Notes under the pieces: model-generated
The model's database searches: none
Seen by the model: the letters and a program-made list of their open reading frames with translations, nothing else
What the model was told of the DNA's origin: nothing
Position numbers and translations under genes: made by a program
Shown: positions 35,901 through 46,440 of the stretch, in pieces
Position numbering within the stretch: the stretch's first letter is position 1
How the letters are laid out: every line of letters starts with the position of its first letter
DNA from: Crocodylus rhombifer
Lineage: Eukaryota > Chordata > Crocodylia > Crocodylidae
Reading direction: 5' to 3'
NCBI GenBank assembly: GCA_038503035.1
Contig: JAVSML010001085.1
Location: 434,001-498,000 of the forward strand
Length of the DNA stretch: 64,000 bases

Positions 35901-37725
35901 ATAAGGTCATTATATCTGATAAGCCTTCCATATTGTCCTAGAAGAGAACATAAAAGTATATTTTTAATTCTATAAGTTTCATGTATTTCTTAAAAAGTCC
36001 ACTTTTAATCAGTTTGGGAACTGCTCTCTTTGTAACCTTCATGAAGAAAAGAATGTTTTAAAATAGACTTGAAATGTTTCCAGTCACTTTTCTCATCTGA
36101 CGTGATGAAATAGAAGATACCTCTGAAATTAACTGCTTTTTGCTATTGGAAATAAGCTTTGTTTTTCCTGCAAAGCTGATTCAGTGGCTCACATAATTAG
36201 AAATAATAAATGCAGTTCAAATGTATTAAATACAAATAGCTAAGGGACTAAAGCCGTTTCTCTACCAATGGCAAGAGAATTTATAAATAGCTAGTGCTGC
36301 AACTACAATAAAACTGTTTGGAAGAATCTGCATTAAAAGATGTGATTGTTTAGCTCTAGGTCATTGTCACGTTATTAAATGACACCCTGCAAAATTTGGC
36401 AGTTTGCAGGTTAATTATCCGAACTGCTTGGAATCAAGAAGTAGTGCTGTGTTATAACTGGGAACAAAAGCTCCGAGAGAGAAGATGCTGTTAGGGCTGG
36501 AGCTAGCCAGTTTGAACCGGCACCAGTTAGCAATGACAGGGAGAGTAGAGGTGGGATGGGGGAAGGGGAAGCACTCGTAGAAAAAAGCATCTCATTCCAG
36601 CAGCATGTCTCCACTCAGACTCACTGTTAAAGCCACTTTAGATTATCTCATTTGAATGTGTGATTGTTGGCATAATGTTCTGTGAAAGACACCAGTGCTG
36701 TGCAGCCCTTTGCAGCTCTTCTGCTGGAATTTGGTATGCTTTGCTTTTTTCTTGCTGTGTGGTGACATAATAACAGCAAGTGGCAGAAGTTGCTTAGTGT
36801 TTAAACCTTTACAGGGAAAGAAAAATGTCTGCGTAGTATAAAACATTAGGAATGGATTCAGTGACAGTGTATTTCATTTATACAATGTGTAAAACTGCTG
36901 TATAATTGTATAATTGTTTTATGCATGGGTATAACTTGTGCATCATTTTATATGTGTATAACTCCCATGACTTCCTTGGAGTTACTCAACATCTCTCTTT
37001 AAGTGCTATCAGAGGTAAGACCCTGAAGTCCACCTTTTTAGGATATGCAATAAATATAAGAACTGTTTCAGGCTTCAGAGACAGCCATGCTTATGTTATA
37101 GGGTGACTACTTCCTACATCAGGGAAATAAGTCTTGGGACCAAATCCACTGCTGAGTTGCATTAATTTTGTCTTGTATGTTCGCAGAAATATTTCCTCTG
37201 AGCTGTGTCCCCCTTTTCTGCAGCTGGCATACAGCATACAGCTGAAACATCCCTGTCAATTGCACCAGCCACAATGTGCCCCTGAAACCACTGAGCTGGC
37301 CTAAATTAAGAATACTTCTCAGGTTACAATAATTTGCACCAGGGACTAGATTAGCAAATCTTAGCAAAGGGCCAAAAGGAGCTTAACCCTGCACAGAGCT
37401 GTGGTTAGCTGCCTGGAGGACTGAATCTTTTATGATGCAAATATGTATTCTGTTAACTGTTTACTGTAGGACTTCCTTTTTGATGCATAACTAACTGTCC
37501 TGCAAAATCTCAAATGTATATGTTTCTAGCTCTGTTTGGTGAGAAAAACATGAACTGAGTGTACTCAGATACAGTGATGCTTCCTGGGCAGGGGTGGCAC
37601 AGAACCTGATCCCAGTCCTTGGGGCTGAAGAGCCCATGTCAGCCAATACAGATCTGATTCTGATATGCAGCCAGGCAGCTTCGAGAGTGGCATCCGGCTG
37701 GTAAGTCTGTTGTGGAGGAAGGTGT
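32987..37725. other. Mostly unique intronic sequence
   Basis: Apart from one poly-A tract I see no repeat of known type over about 4.7 kb, a long repeat-poor stretch for this window. The parts 35740-35960 and 36240-36420 have TAATTA-type words and little low complexity. Confidence 0.5.
33403..33422. repeat. Poly-A tract
   Basis: Twenty A in a row. No retrogene body is seen next to it. Similar isolated A or T runs lie at 7303-7323, 12058-12075, 42958-42977 and 46539-46557. Confidence 0.9.
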
Positions 37726-38450
37726 TGCACCTTGTAACCGGTGTACCCTTGACCTGAGAGCCTGGGTCGGCACGAGCGGCTTGGCGCAGAAAGGATAGAT
37801 GACCGGACAGGTGGGGAGTAGCGGAGAGTAGGAGTCAGGTGGCTTGAAGCGTATTGGTTGTATGAAAGGTTTATTGTACTTATACTACCGATGGTCACAG
37901 TGTAGGCAGGATAGCTGACTTGTTCAGTTACAGTGCATAAAACAGAACGGTCTAAAGGGGTCTGTTGGTTCATGGGGTTCCTGAGCCGAGCCGTTGCTTC
38001 CTAACCCGGAGGCTAGGTGCGGCTGCCCGACTCAATAGTCCCAGAACTGGTCAACAGTTCATGCACAGGGAAAAATTATAATGCACTTTCGATCAGTAAA
38101 CTTCCGAGAGCTCTTTGACGAGACGATCAGATGAACTGGTGAACAAGATACGCCAAATGAAGAACGGCTGGCGGGGAGAAGGTGTCTGCAGGTGGCCAGT
38201 CTGCTGACTGTGTCTCCTTAGTGTGCTCGGAGTTCTCCGCTTAATGGTGGGAATCTGCTCTTAGTTATAGTCAGCAGTGACCAATCACTTCATGCCAATT
38301 GTGAATATTTACTGACCGCCAATTACATTCTTACACAGTGACCTAGATACATATTCATCTGACCTAGATACCTATTCATTTGACCTAGATACATTATTCA
38401 TCTGGCTGCCCTTAGCGGGTTCAAAAGGTCAACCTTATGATTGGCACCTG
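37726..38450 (-). mobile_element. Probable solo LTR-like sequence
   Basis: Read on the minus strand it has an AATAAA signal (complement of TTTATT at about 37870) followed by about 130 bp ending in CCGGTTACA. This is the layout of an LTR with a polyadenylation signal in R and a U5-like end. Upstream, in the place of U3, a 21-22-bp unit is repeated three times. A 6-bp direct repeat (GCACCT on the + strand, 37726-37731 and about 38445-38450) may be the target duplication, but the minus-strand start is CA rather than TG, so borders are doubtful. No gag, pol or env remnants are seen beside it. Confidence 0.42.
38340..38403. repeat. Three tandem copies of a 21-22-bp unit
   Basis: The unit is GACCTAGATACATATTCATC with small changes: 38340-38360, 38361-38381, 38382-38403. 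They lie in the U3-like part of the candidate LTR and could act as enhancer-type repeats. Confidence 0.92.
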
Positions 38451-38689
38451 CAATACTTATGATTGCAGACAACAAGCTCCTTAAGTGTGGAGAACAAACT
38501 TTTAACAAACTCCAACTGCAGTGCTTCTTTTAGCAAAGAAATAAAGGCTACTAGTGCTAAGGGGTCTTTATGGCCTGCGTCCTTACTAAGTTATTATAGT
38601 CTTTTGCTTTGCTGGCATCGGCACTCTAACCGACAGGTAAAACTCAGACATGACAGAAGGGACAGGGGAGAAGGAAAAGGAGTGTGTGT

Positions 38690-39560
38690 GTGGGGGGGGA
38701 AGATCAAGGCCCCTGCTGTGAGGGAGGGAGTGGGGCTGGAGCAGGAGCAGGTGCTGCCCAGCTGGGGTGGGGCATGGGACGGAACTGCAGGTGGCTCATC
38801 TAGGGGGTATGGGAGGGGTGGCAGCTCCTGCTTCTGTGCGCACACTGGGAGAGCATGGGTGGGGTGTGCCCTCAGATCTGTACATGGGACACGGTGGGCT
38901 GCCACTGTAGGTTGGGGTCAGGGTAGTGCCCAGCTCTTCCCAGCAGGGGGTTGGGCCAGGCTGTGCTGGGGGTGGGCAGCAGCAGAACTGGGAGAGGGAT
39001 ACAAGGGGAGGGGGAAGCAGCCACCCCAAAATTCTCCATAGCCTCCCCAACTGCTTTCCCAACATTGCCACCACCTGCCCCAAGTGCATCCTGGTTCCAG
39101 CCCCCACTGGGAAGAGCCTGGAACTGCCCCAGCCTACAGTGCCAGCCAGCCTTCGTTCTGTGCCCACATCTGGGCACATGGCCCCCATGCCCTCCTGGAG
39201 TGTGTACAGTGGCAGGTTCATGGCTCTGTTCCCTGCTCTGCCCAGGCTGTGCAGTGCCTGCCCCTGTCCCAGCCCCAGCCTCAGCCTCAGCCCCACTCCC
39301 TTCCTCATTCCTGGTGTCTTGACCTGCCCCGCTACGCCACTTCTCTCTCCACGCCCCTTTCCTCACAACAGACTTGCCAGCTGGACCCAGCTGCTCTCCA
39401 CACTGCTGGTCTGCGCTCTTGGCTGCCTCCGTGCTGTGCTGCGGCTGCGCATGAACAGGGCATTTATTGGCCACATTATTGGCGACGTCAGCCAAAAAAA
39501 GCCAATTTTCAGTACAGCCAATTTTCCTTATATCAGTGCTGATTCAATATGGGACCAATG
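38690..39560. mobile_element. GC-rich dispersed element, copy 1
   Basis: The stretch 38715-39060 (GTGAGGGAGGGAGTGGGGCT, CAGCTGGGGTGGGGCATGGG, GTGGGCTGCCACTGTAGG, CACCCCAAAATTCTCCATAG) is matched in order by 59030-59350. The right end has GGCCACATTATTGGCGACG and AGCCAATTTTC-type repeats suggestive of a DNA transposon terminus. The long frames on both strands (up to about 210 codons) are not conserved between the copies and are not genes. Confidence 0.65.
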
Positions 39561-39896
39561 AATCAGTTCACCTTTACTGTTTAATAGCCTTTAATGAAAG
39601 GGAGGAAGGGAGAATGCTGATTCCCAGGTAGCCCACCTACTATGGAGGACCTGGTGAATGGGGTCTCCACATTGTTGTCATGATTGCTAATGCATGGGTC
39701 CTTGCCTGTGCCCTGATAGCTAAAAAGCAAGGGCTAACTGCTCTTCTGTGTAAGCAAGATCCAGCACTGCAAGCAGCTTTAGACCGTTTGCATTATAAAC
39801 CAACAGCACTTTTTACCAGCTAATGTTCTTTATGCATAATGCTTTAAATACTATTTTATTGTTTTATTTATGCAGCATAACAGTTCAAGAGTCATA

Positions 39897-39925
39897 CTGA
39901 CTGATTGACTGACTGATTGATTGAT
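39897..39925. repeat. TGAC/TGAT microsatellite
   Basis: Imperfect (TGAC/TGAT)n of about seven units. Confidence 0.85.
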
Positions 39926-40353
39926 TTTCTTGTCTCCTTTCTGGATCAGAATGATAGACGTTTTTAGTTTTAAATTTAGAAAAAGCAAAAATCACATTTG
40001 TCAAGAACTTAAACACAAACTTGATAGCTCTGTACAGAATTTTGGCAGTAATTTGGCCAGCTGCCCCTATGCAATTTACTTCTTAACCATTCATTTCTCT
40101 TCTCATGCCACCAGAAAAGGAGGGATTTTTCCTTCCCAACCTACAAAATAATACCAAGCCTTCATTTCTTTCTGACATATAGACCCAGAACACCCCAGTT
40201 AATACAGTCCAGTATGCTTTGTTGGTTCACACTCTGCTTATGCTCTACTGTAACCCCTTTGGTCCTTTTCTGCAGTAATGCAGTCTAGTCATTTATGGAC
40301 AAATACAGACTGGACAATAAATTATTCTATCACTGAACGCCCCCTCCCGCTCC

Positions 40354-40421
40354 AGTGTTGTGGTTCAGTGGTAGAATCTCTCTGTCATGTGGGAGACCTG
40401 GGTTTGATTCCCAGACGTGCA
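40354..40421 (+). mobile_element. tRNA-like sequence (pseudogene or SINE head)
   Basis: A box TGGTTCAGTGG at 40361-40371 and B box GGTTTGATTCC at 40401-40411, with a perfect T-arm stem CTGGG/CCCAG. The D-arm reads like tRNA-Gly, whereas the anticodon region CTGTCATGTGGGAGACC reads like tRNA-Asp (anticodon GUC). The acceptor stem does not pair, and the anticodon stem is weak, so it is not a functional tRNA gene. A SINE body may follow to about 40590 but no tail is recognised. Confidence 0.7.
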
Positions 40422-40599
40422 TATAACTACAGCCAGCAAGGCACCAAGTGTCTGAACTCAGCCTGGTCTTTCGATTCTGTCTCAGTGGGCTAAAGCGGGG
40501 CTTCTGGGCAGCCTTCATTCCTCCATATTCCTGCCTAGGCACATATGTCAAAGGTCCTGGTGACCTCTCACTCATATACTGTGATCCAGAAGGATCAGT

Positions 40600-41175
40600 G
40601 GCTGCCTACTAGTATTCTGTCCAAAGTACAGGGCTTTGCACTTGTCTTTTAATTTCATCTGATGGTTTTTGGGCCATTGCCCCAATTTATCCATGTCATT
40701 CTGGATCCTAGCCCTCCCTTCTACAGCAGAGGTTGGCAACCTGCGGTTCACAGATTGCAGAGCCATTGGATCTGGCTGTGAATTTGGGGCTTTGACAGCA
40801 TTTGGTAGCGGGGGGGCTTCGGCTGTGGGTGCTCCTCCTGTGCTGCCACAGGGAAGAGTGGCAGCAAACAGCTGTGTGCTAGTACCTGCTGGCTGGTACT
40901 GTGTGACTCAGGGTGGGACATTCTGATCTACAGCCAGAAAAGGTTGCTTACACCTGCTTTAAAGTCTGCCACTTATCCCAATGTTATCAGCTACAAATTT
41001 GCTAAGTGTGCACCCAATCCCATCACCTACATTATTAAAGTTGTTAAATGATACTAGACTATGGGGAACTTCACTTGATCACCTCCCAACTGGACACTGA
41101 ACTACTGATGACTGCTCATGGAACCCAGTGACACCTTGCATTCATACTTCTGAGACCCATTATTTGCAAGAACCA
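40600..41175 (-). mobile_element. Old CR1 RT fragment split by a hAT-like insertion
   Basis: The minus-strand frame at 40572-40766 contains QNDMDKLGQWPKNHQMKLKDKCKALYFG, clearly related to the CR1 stretch after the FADD motif (DLDRLQRWADENRMGF then KCKVLHMG in the intact copy). After an insertion at 40727-40956, CR1-like sequence resumes at about 40965 (ATGTTATCAGCTACAAATTT and TGTGCACCCAATCCCATCAC, the region around FADD and GVPQG). It is highly diverged, with no open frame. Confidence 0.78.
40727..40956. mobile_element. hAT-like nonautonomous element inside CR1
   Basis: The ends are CAGAGGTTGGCAACC and, inverted, CAGGTGTAAGCAACC. Flanks TTCTACAG and CTTTAAAG are an imperfect 8-bp target duplication (5 of 8). 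It interrupts the CR1 fragment around it. No coding sequence is present. Confidence 0.68.
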
Positions 41176-42069
41176 GATCTAAGTTTGTGGACTTCTGTTT
41201 TGAGGACAACTTTAATGCTTGACTTTTGAGTTTAAAAGTCTCCAAGGTTTAGCCCATCTTTACTAAAATATTGGATTATTTTCTTTCATACTGGGCATAC
41301 ATATAGGTTGAGATTTTGCTAATAAACAGTCCTACATTGATTTTGGCAACATATATGAAAACATCCAATGGCTGAATTTGGCTCTTCAGTTTTACATTAA
41401 TATTGTATTTGCATAATAGATATTTTCTCTGTGACCTACTATATATTTTACGCTCGTGTGTGCCCTGTGAGACCCATTTGTAGCTTATTATTAATTATTT
41501 GATATTGAATACATCAGAAAGAACAGCTTTCCAAAAGGCCAAAGTGCAATATCAAGCTATTCCAGTTTGTTCACTGCCTTTGTAAATGTGGCTGTACTTT
41601 TCCTTGACTAACCAAGTTTGCTCTTTGAACTTAAGTATCTCTTTTATAGTCAATTTCCACCCCCGCCCCCCATCTTATGCCTGCACCGTGCTCATTGAGG
41701 GCAGAATGGAGTGTTAACTGTTACCACATAATTGAAGAAGAAGGCTCTGTGCAAAATAATGTAGTTGACTTGCATTGGATACATTCTACATTTTTTAGAA
41801 TACATTCCAATATACTCATTATATCCTGGTAGGTAACTTTATTGGTGAATTCAGTCCATTCATAGTTTAAATATTGAGTTTTTTATCATCTTGATAAGCC
41901 ACAATCTTTTACAGATTTTTAAGCTGGTTTCACACCAAGTAACAGGATAGGAATCTGCAGAGTTTGTCCAAAAATGACCGTTGCCATAAAACATTTGGTA
42001 AAGAGAAATCTCACAGATATTTATGTAACTATGACCAGGTACATTATACCTTTACCTGTATGAGTGATT

Positions 42070-42150
42070 GGAAACCAGTCTATACCCATAACAGAACAGA
42101 AGCTCGAAATGCAAAACCACATTATGCCTATAACAGAACAGAAGTTTGAC
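42070..42150. repeat. Short direct repeat pair
   Basis: CATAACAGAACAGAAG and TATAACAGAACAGAAG recur about 47 bp apart, each after a similar AC-rich stretch. It is probably inside an unclassified element spanning about 41.93-42.19 kb. Confidence 0.5.
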
Positions 42151-42547
42151 CTGCACAGACTGGTTTAAAAATGGTGGAACCTAGTCTAAGATTACCCACC
42201 ACCACCAAAGGCCAAATGTGTGTTCTGTTTGCTGCCAGTCTAAACTATGCTGCTTATAAAACATTATGTAACTTTGATTGATTCCACCTTGAGCTTTTTG
42301 AATGTCTGTACCTAGCCTGTATCAGTCACATCTTCACAGTCACTTTTAGTGAATTGAGTTTGACGTGATTTTTGAGGTTTTATGATAAAATATCAAGAAA
42401 CTGCTTCTGAATGGAGGAAACCTGAAGTAGCTTCTCTACATCCATCTGGAATAGGGTACAGTACTATTGTAAATCTGCCTCTTCAGATGACTCTTCTAAT
42501 ACTAATAATGACATAAGTCTTTTTCTTTCTGTCAGTCCTTCATAGCA

Positions 42548-42662
42548 CCAGATGAAGTAGGTTATTGCCTATGAGAGTTATGCCTCTCTAAACCAGTTGG
42601 TGTCCAAAGTGCCAGTCTGCCCTACATAGTACCAGTCTTCAGACTAACACAGCTACCCACAT
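42548..42662 (+). mobile_element. Old amniote interspersed repeat fragment
   Basis: CCAGATGAAGTAGGTTATTG, CCTATGAGAGTTATGCC and CAGACTAACACAGCTACCCA follow a 3' end shared by a widespread reptile/bird repeat (reading roughly GAAGTGGGTT..GAAAGCTTATGCC..GACTAACACGGCTACC). A 45-bp relative (TGTTAGTCTGTAAGGTACCA) lies at 63540-63560. I cannot name the family securely. Confidence 0.6.
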
Positions 42663-45600
42663 GTGTAATATAACAAATATTGTATTACACGACTAGTTAT
42701 AGAAAAACTATCTGTACTAAGTAAATAAACAAAATACAGACAAAATATACTTCCAGTGAAATGAATGTTGATGCCCAACTGCATTTCACAGCGAGGAACC
42801 CCACTTCTCTAAGGTCCATGATTAAAAATGCTTGAAAGAAACATCTTTAAAACAAAGCATTAATTTCTCCAAAAGCATATAACCTGAAGGGCAGATTCTA
42901 AAACTTTGATCTACTGCTATGAAGGGAATTATTTCTATAGCAAAAATTCACTTCTTTAAAAAAAAAAAAAAAAAAAAGTGTAAGGAAATTTATCATAAGA
43001 CTAGGAAGAAGAATACATAAACAAGTCATTACAAGTTTTTGGCCAAAAAGTTAATTCTAGTAAGTTTTGAATGGAAGCTGGATTTTTATTAACAGCAAGA
43101 TGTCTTTAATGACCTTGATGTAGAACATGTGGTGCTTCCTCCAGGTTATATGTATATCTCCATGCCAGGGACAGTTATACTCTCATTTTATTTTTCTGAA
43201 TTGACACATTTTATATTTTTAAGTAATTCAAAACAGGTACTTGAAACTCGGCCTCCTACCTACTATGGGAGGGTCCTGGTCACTGAACTATTGAACTATT
43301 AGCCACCAAACTATTGGCCATTCTGGTTTTGCACCCCAAATGCAAAACTTTAAAAGACCTTGGTCTCATCATGGGGCAGAACTGGAAAACTTTTGAAATG
43401 TCAAAAAGTTTGTTGGGGACAGGAACACAGTTATTAGAAACATAAGAGCGTTAAGTAGGAGCATGAGAACAGCAACAAAAGAAGCGTAGTCAAATAACCA
43501 TTTTTATAAGTCAGTGGAAATTGTCAATAGGTATTCAAGTCATTAGCATTAAGCTGTTCTTATTTGACACTCCCTTTGAGCAGATTATATGTTTTTCTGC
43601 ATAGTAGCAGTTACAAATTAATGGTGAAATCGGTGGGAAGGTACAATGAAGTTATTTTTTGTCTGTGGCAAAAAATCCATAGTAAAATGATGCTGTATTA
43701 TAAATCTAGATGCATTAATGAATTTTCAAGAACTTGAACAGAGTAGGATTCAACTTAGACACCTAGGTCAACTTGGATATTTAATAGAGCAAATGGAACC
43801 TGGTCCTACATTATACAATATACTTTACTATCAACTAATTATTCCATTTAAAAAACAAACCAACATGGATTTCTTCAAATATTTTAGATTCTTCAAGAAA
43901 AAAGTGATTTTTTTTCTTAGTTAATCTCACATACACAGTGACTTGAAGGACAGATTCCAACTAGATGAGAAAACATCTCTGTTTGAGATTGAGAAAGCAA
44001 ATCTATGCTCTAAGCAAAACCCAAAGCTTCAGTGAACTACATACTGAATTCTGTAAGACTATTAACTTGATTCTAGTATCTCTTATTACAGTAAATTTAA
44101 GGTGCCCTCAAAATTGGGTCTGTTGCTTTAATTATTTTCTTAGATTTATGTTAGAATTACAAGTTATCCTGAACCTGTAACTATGTCAGACATGTTTCAT
44201 GACTCAATGCAGAACTTAAATTCTTGTTTAAAATATTGGTACACAGATTCTTTCTAAGTTTTATATCTATACTAAGTGAGTTTGACATGCAATGGAGATA
44301 AATCACAAAATATTAGGACGTTACTTAATGCGATTTACTCTCCTAAATCAGATATCATATGTGTGGTTTTCTTGTTGCAATATGCCCTAAAAAAACCCCT
44401 TCCCATCAAGAGAAAGATCTTTTTGAGGCTCACAGTGGATTTACCCTACATTACTTCCTGGTTCAGGTTGATCAGTGTGGGACCAAGAGCCAGTATTCTC
44501 ATTAAGTGATACAGTCCAAAGGTTTAGTATTATGCAGAAGTGTGAGAGAGGAAAGCCCGTTATTCTGTTTACTTTTTGTTTTAGATAAGGAACCTAAGTT
44601 CCGAGAAACCGGCTCTGTGAACTTGCTAGCATCATAAGAGCTGGCACGCATTAATATACTGAATATTCTTCTGACAGTACTCTGGCATTTGATTTACTTG
44701 TACAAATAATCCCAACATTTTCAAAGTTTCTTGGTTTACAAATAAGAGTATAACCGAGGAATTAACTGTAGACCTTTATTATAGTCTTAAAAATAATGTT
44801 TCTTTTACCTGTTCTGTAACTTCTATTAAATATGTTCAGGAGTGCATATATCAGACAAAATCCAGCTGCTTCAATTAAATTATCCCCTTATCTACACCAT
44901 TCTGGATACTTGTGTCATTCCCCCTTGTAAACCAGTAGATGGAGACAGATCATTAAGACTGTGTCTACAAAATTCAAAAGACATAGACTTAGTTTATACA
45001 CTGAACTTATTGTCCCCCATGGTGGCATCATTATGCATGGTGCACTGCTGAAAGCCTTTGAATCCTGTGAATTCAGAAGCAGAATAGTTGTCTCTGTGTG
45101 GGTGGGCTAGTTAGCTTAAGGGATAGGCTAATTGGCCTTGTTACTTAGCAGTGCTAATCAGCTCACCAAGGGCACCATGTAGTGGTGGCTATGCTGTTTC
45201 AATATATAAGGCTTAATTTATCCCTTTGTCTTGCATCTGAAGATAGTAACAGAACAGTTGTCCTTGTAGACTAGATAGGAATACAAGAAAGTAGGAGAAA
45301 CTAAAAAAAACTCAAACTAAACCTTATTTATGCATTACCACATGAAGCACCAAGAGCCTGCAAATCCTTTTTTCCTATATGTCTAGGGCTCATGTCTTTC
45401 CAGTAGGTAGTATGGCTACCACCAGTAAGATTTTAGAATTCAGTAGAGAGCTGTTAAGTTCTTATGCAGCTATGGCAAGATCATTGTTCCTGATCTGTGA
45501 AAGAAGTTCAGACTCAGAAGGCATTCCCATTGAGAAATACAATGGTGCACGTAGACAGCTTCATCCTAAGCATATGTCCACAGGGAAATAGCAAGGTCCC

Positions 45601-46009
45601 CTTTCAGCATTTTCTGTATCCACTTTATCTTTTGTCTCAAGCCTCTCATTAAGGACCAGCCAAAAATGGAAGAGACAAAAGGAAAGAGATGCTACGGTCC
45701 CTGTCCATGAAAGCAGCCCAAGTGGGGCCTATATCTGGTCCCAGAGGGTTGAGAGGGAAGGAGGAGAGAAGTGAGAGGAAAGCAAGCACTATAGGCAAGA
45801 TGTCCGCGTATCAAGAAAGTTCCAGGTAATCAGAAATTATTTTTTTTGAGAATCTTCTAAGTCATATTTGGACTCATACTTGCTTCTAGAAATCCCATAC
45901 ATCAGGGATCCCTAAGGTGGTCTTCTATAAAATATTTTAAGAGTTTGTACTCAGTGATACTAGTTTCCCATCTTTTCCCAATCCGCAATCATTTGCATAG
46001 GACAAAGGT

Positions 46010-46440
46010 GTGGTACAGTGGCGGGAGCACTGGACTGGGACTCTGGGTGTTTGGCGCACATACACAGGAAGCAATTACCTCATTACATGAAAGCTAAATC
46101 AGTGTGGTGATGTTTTTCATTGAGGGCTAACTTACCACAGTTTCTCTTTGATCTACTAAAAGTTAAAGCTGGCATATGGGCAGTTGCTGTGGAACAACTA
46201 ATGCACATAAACCAGATATTACTCCTTTTTACCACACAGTTTTTACTCCTTTTTACCTCATCTGACTTTACCCTTGATTTCTATTCCTAGCTCTGTGACT
46301 GGCCTGCTAGAAAACTTGTGGGGAAACAGCTTCATCTCTCTGTCTCAGTTTACTTGTCTATAAAATGGTGATAATGATAACAGATGGACTTCTTTGTATA
46401 GGGCAATGAGATTGGATGGAAAGTGATTCATATGTGAATG
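46010..46440 (+). mobile_element. MIR-like SINE, probably split by an insertion
   Basis: The head GTGGTACAGTGGCGGGAGCA with CTGGACTGGGACTCTGGGTG is a MIR/CORE-SINE start. About 230 bp further on, the typical second half appears (TAGCTCTGTGACTGG, CTCTCTGTCTCAGTTTACTT, TATAAAATGGTGATAATGAT). The stretch in between, about 46050-46285, does not fit a MIR and is probably an inserted element, including a repeated ACTCCTTTTTACC. Confidence 0.72.

Larger units (their letters stand above)
41176..46009. other. AT-rich intronic sequence with few repeats
   Basis: Contains the repeat fragments near 42.1 and 42.6 kb and a poly-A run at 42.96 kb. No exon-like frame. Confidence 0.55.

Noticed and set aside
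37491..37973. 160-codon minus-strand frame over the candidate LTR
   Set aside because: No similarity to retroelement or host proteins that I recognise; probably chance within the LTR-like DNA.
38340..38403. Three regular repeats as a CRISPR-like array
   Set aside because: Contiguous tandem units without spacers, in vertebrate DNA.
38463..39561. Frames of 120-211 codons on both strands
   Set aside because: They overlie the GC-rich dispersed element, and the second copy at 58.9 kb does not preserve the frames.
40354..40421. Functional tRNA gene
   Set aside because: The acceptor stem does not pair and the anticodon stem is weak.
44842..45051. Frame ending LLSPMVASLCMVHC, which loosely recalls the end of the ADGRV1 exon before the recognised one
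   Set aside because: Only a few residues agree, there is no donor site at the right place and the upstream part does not look like TM1.
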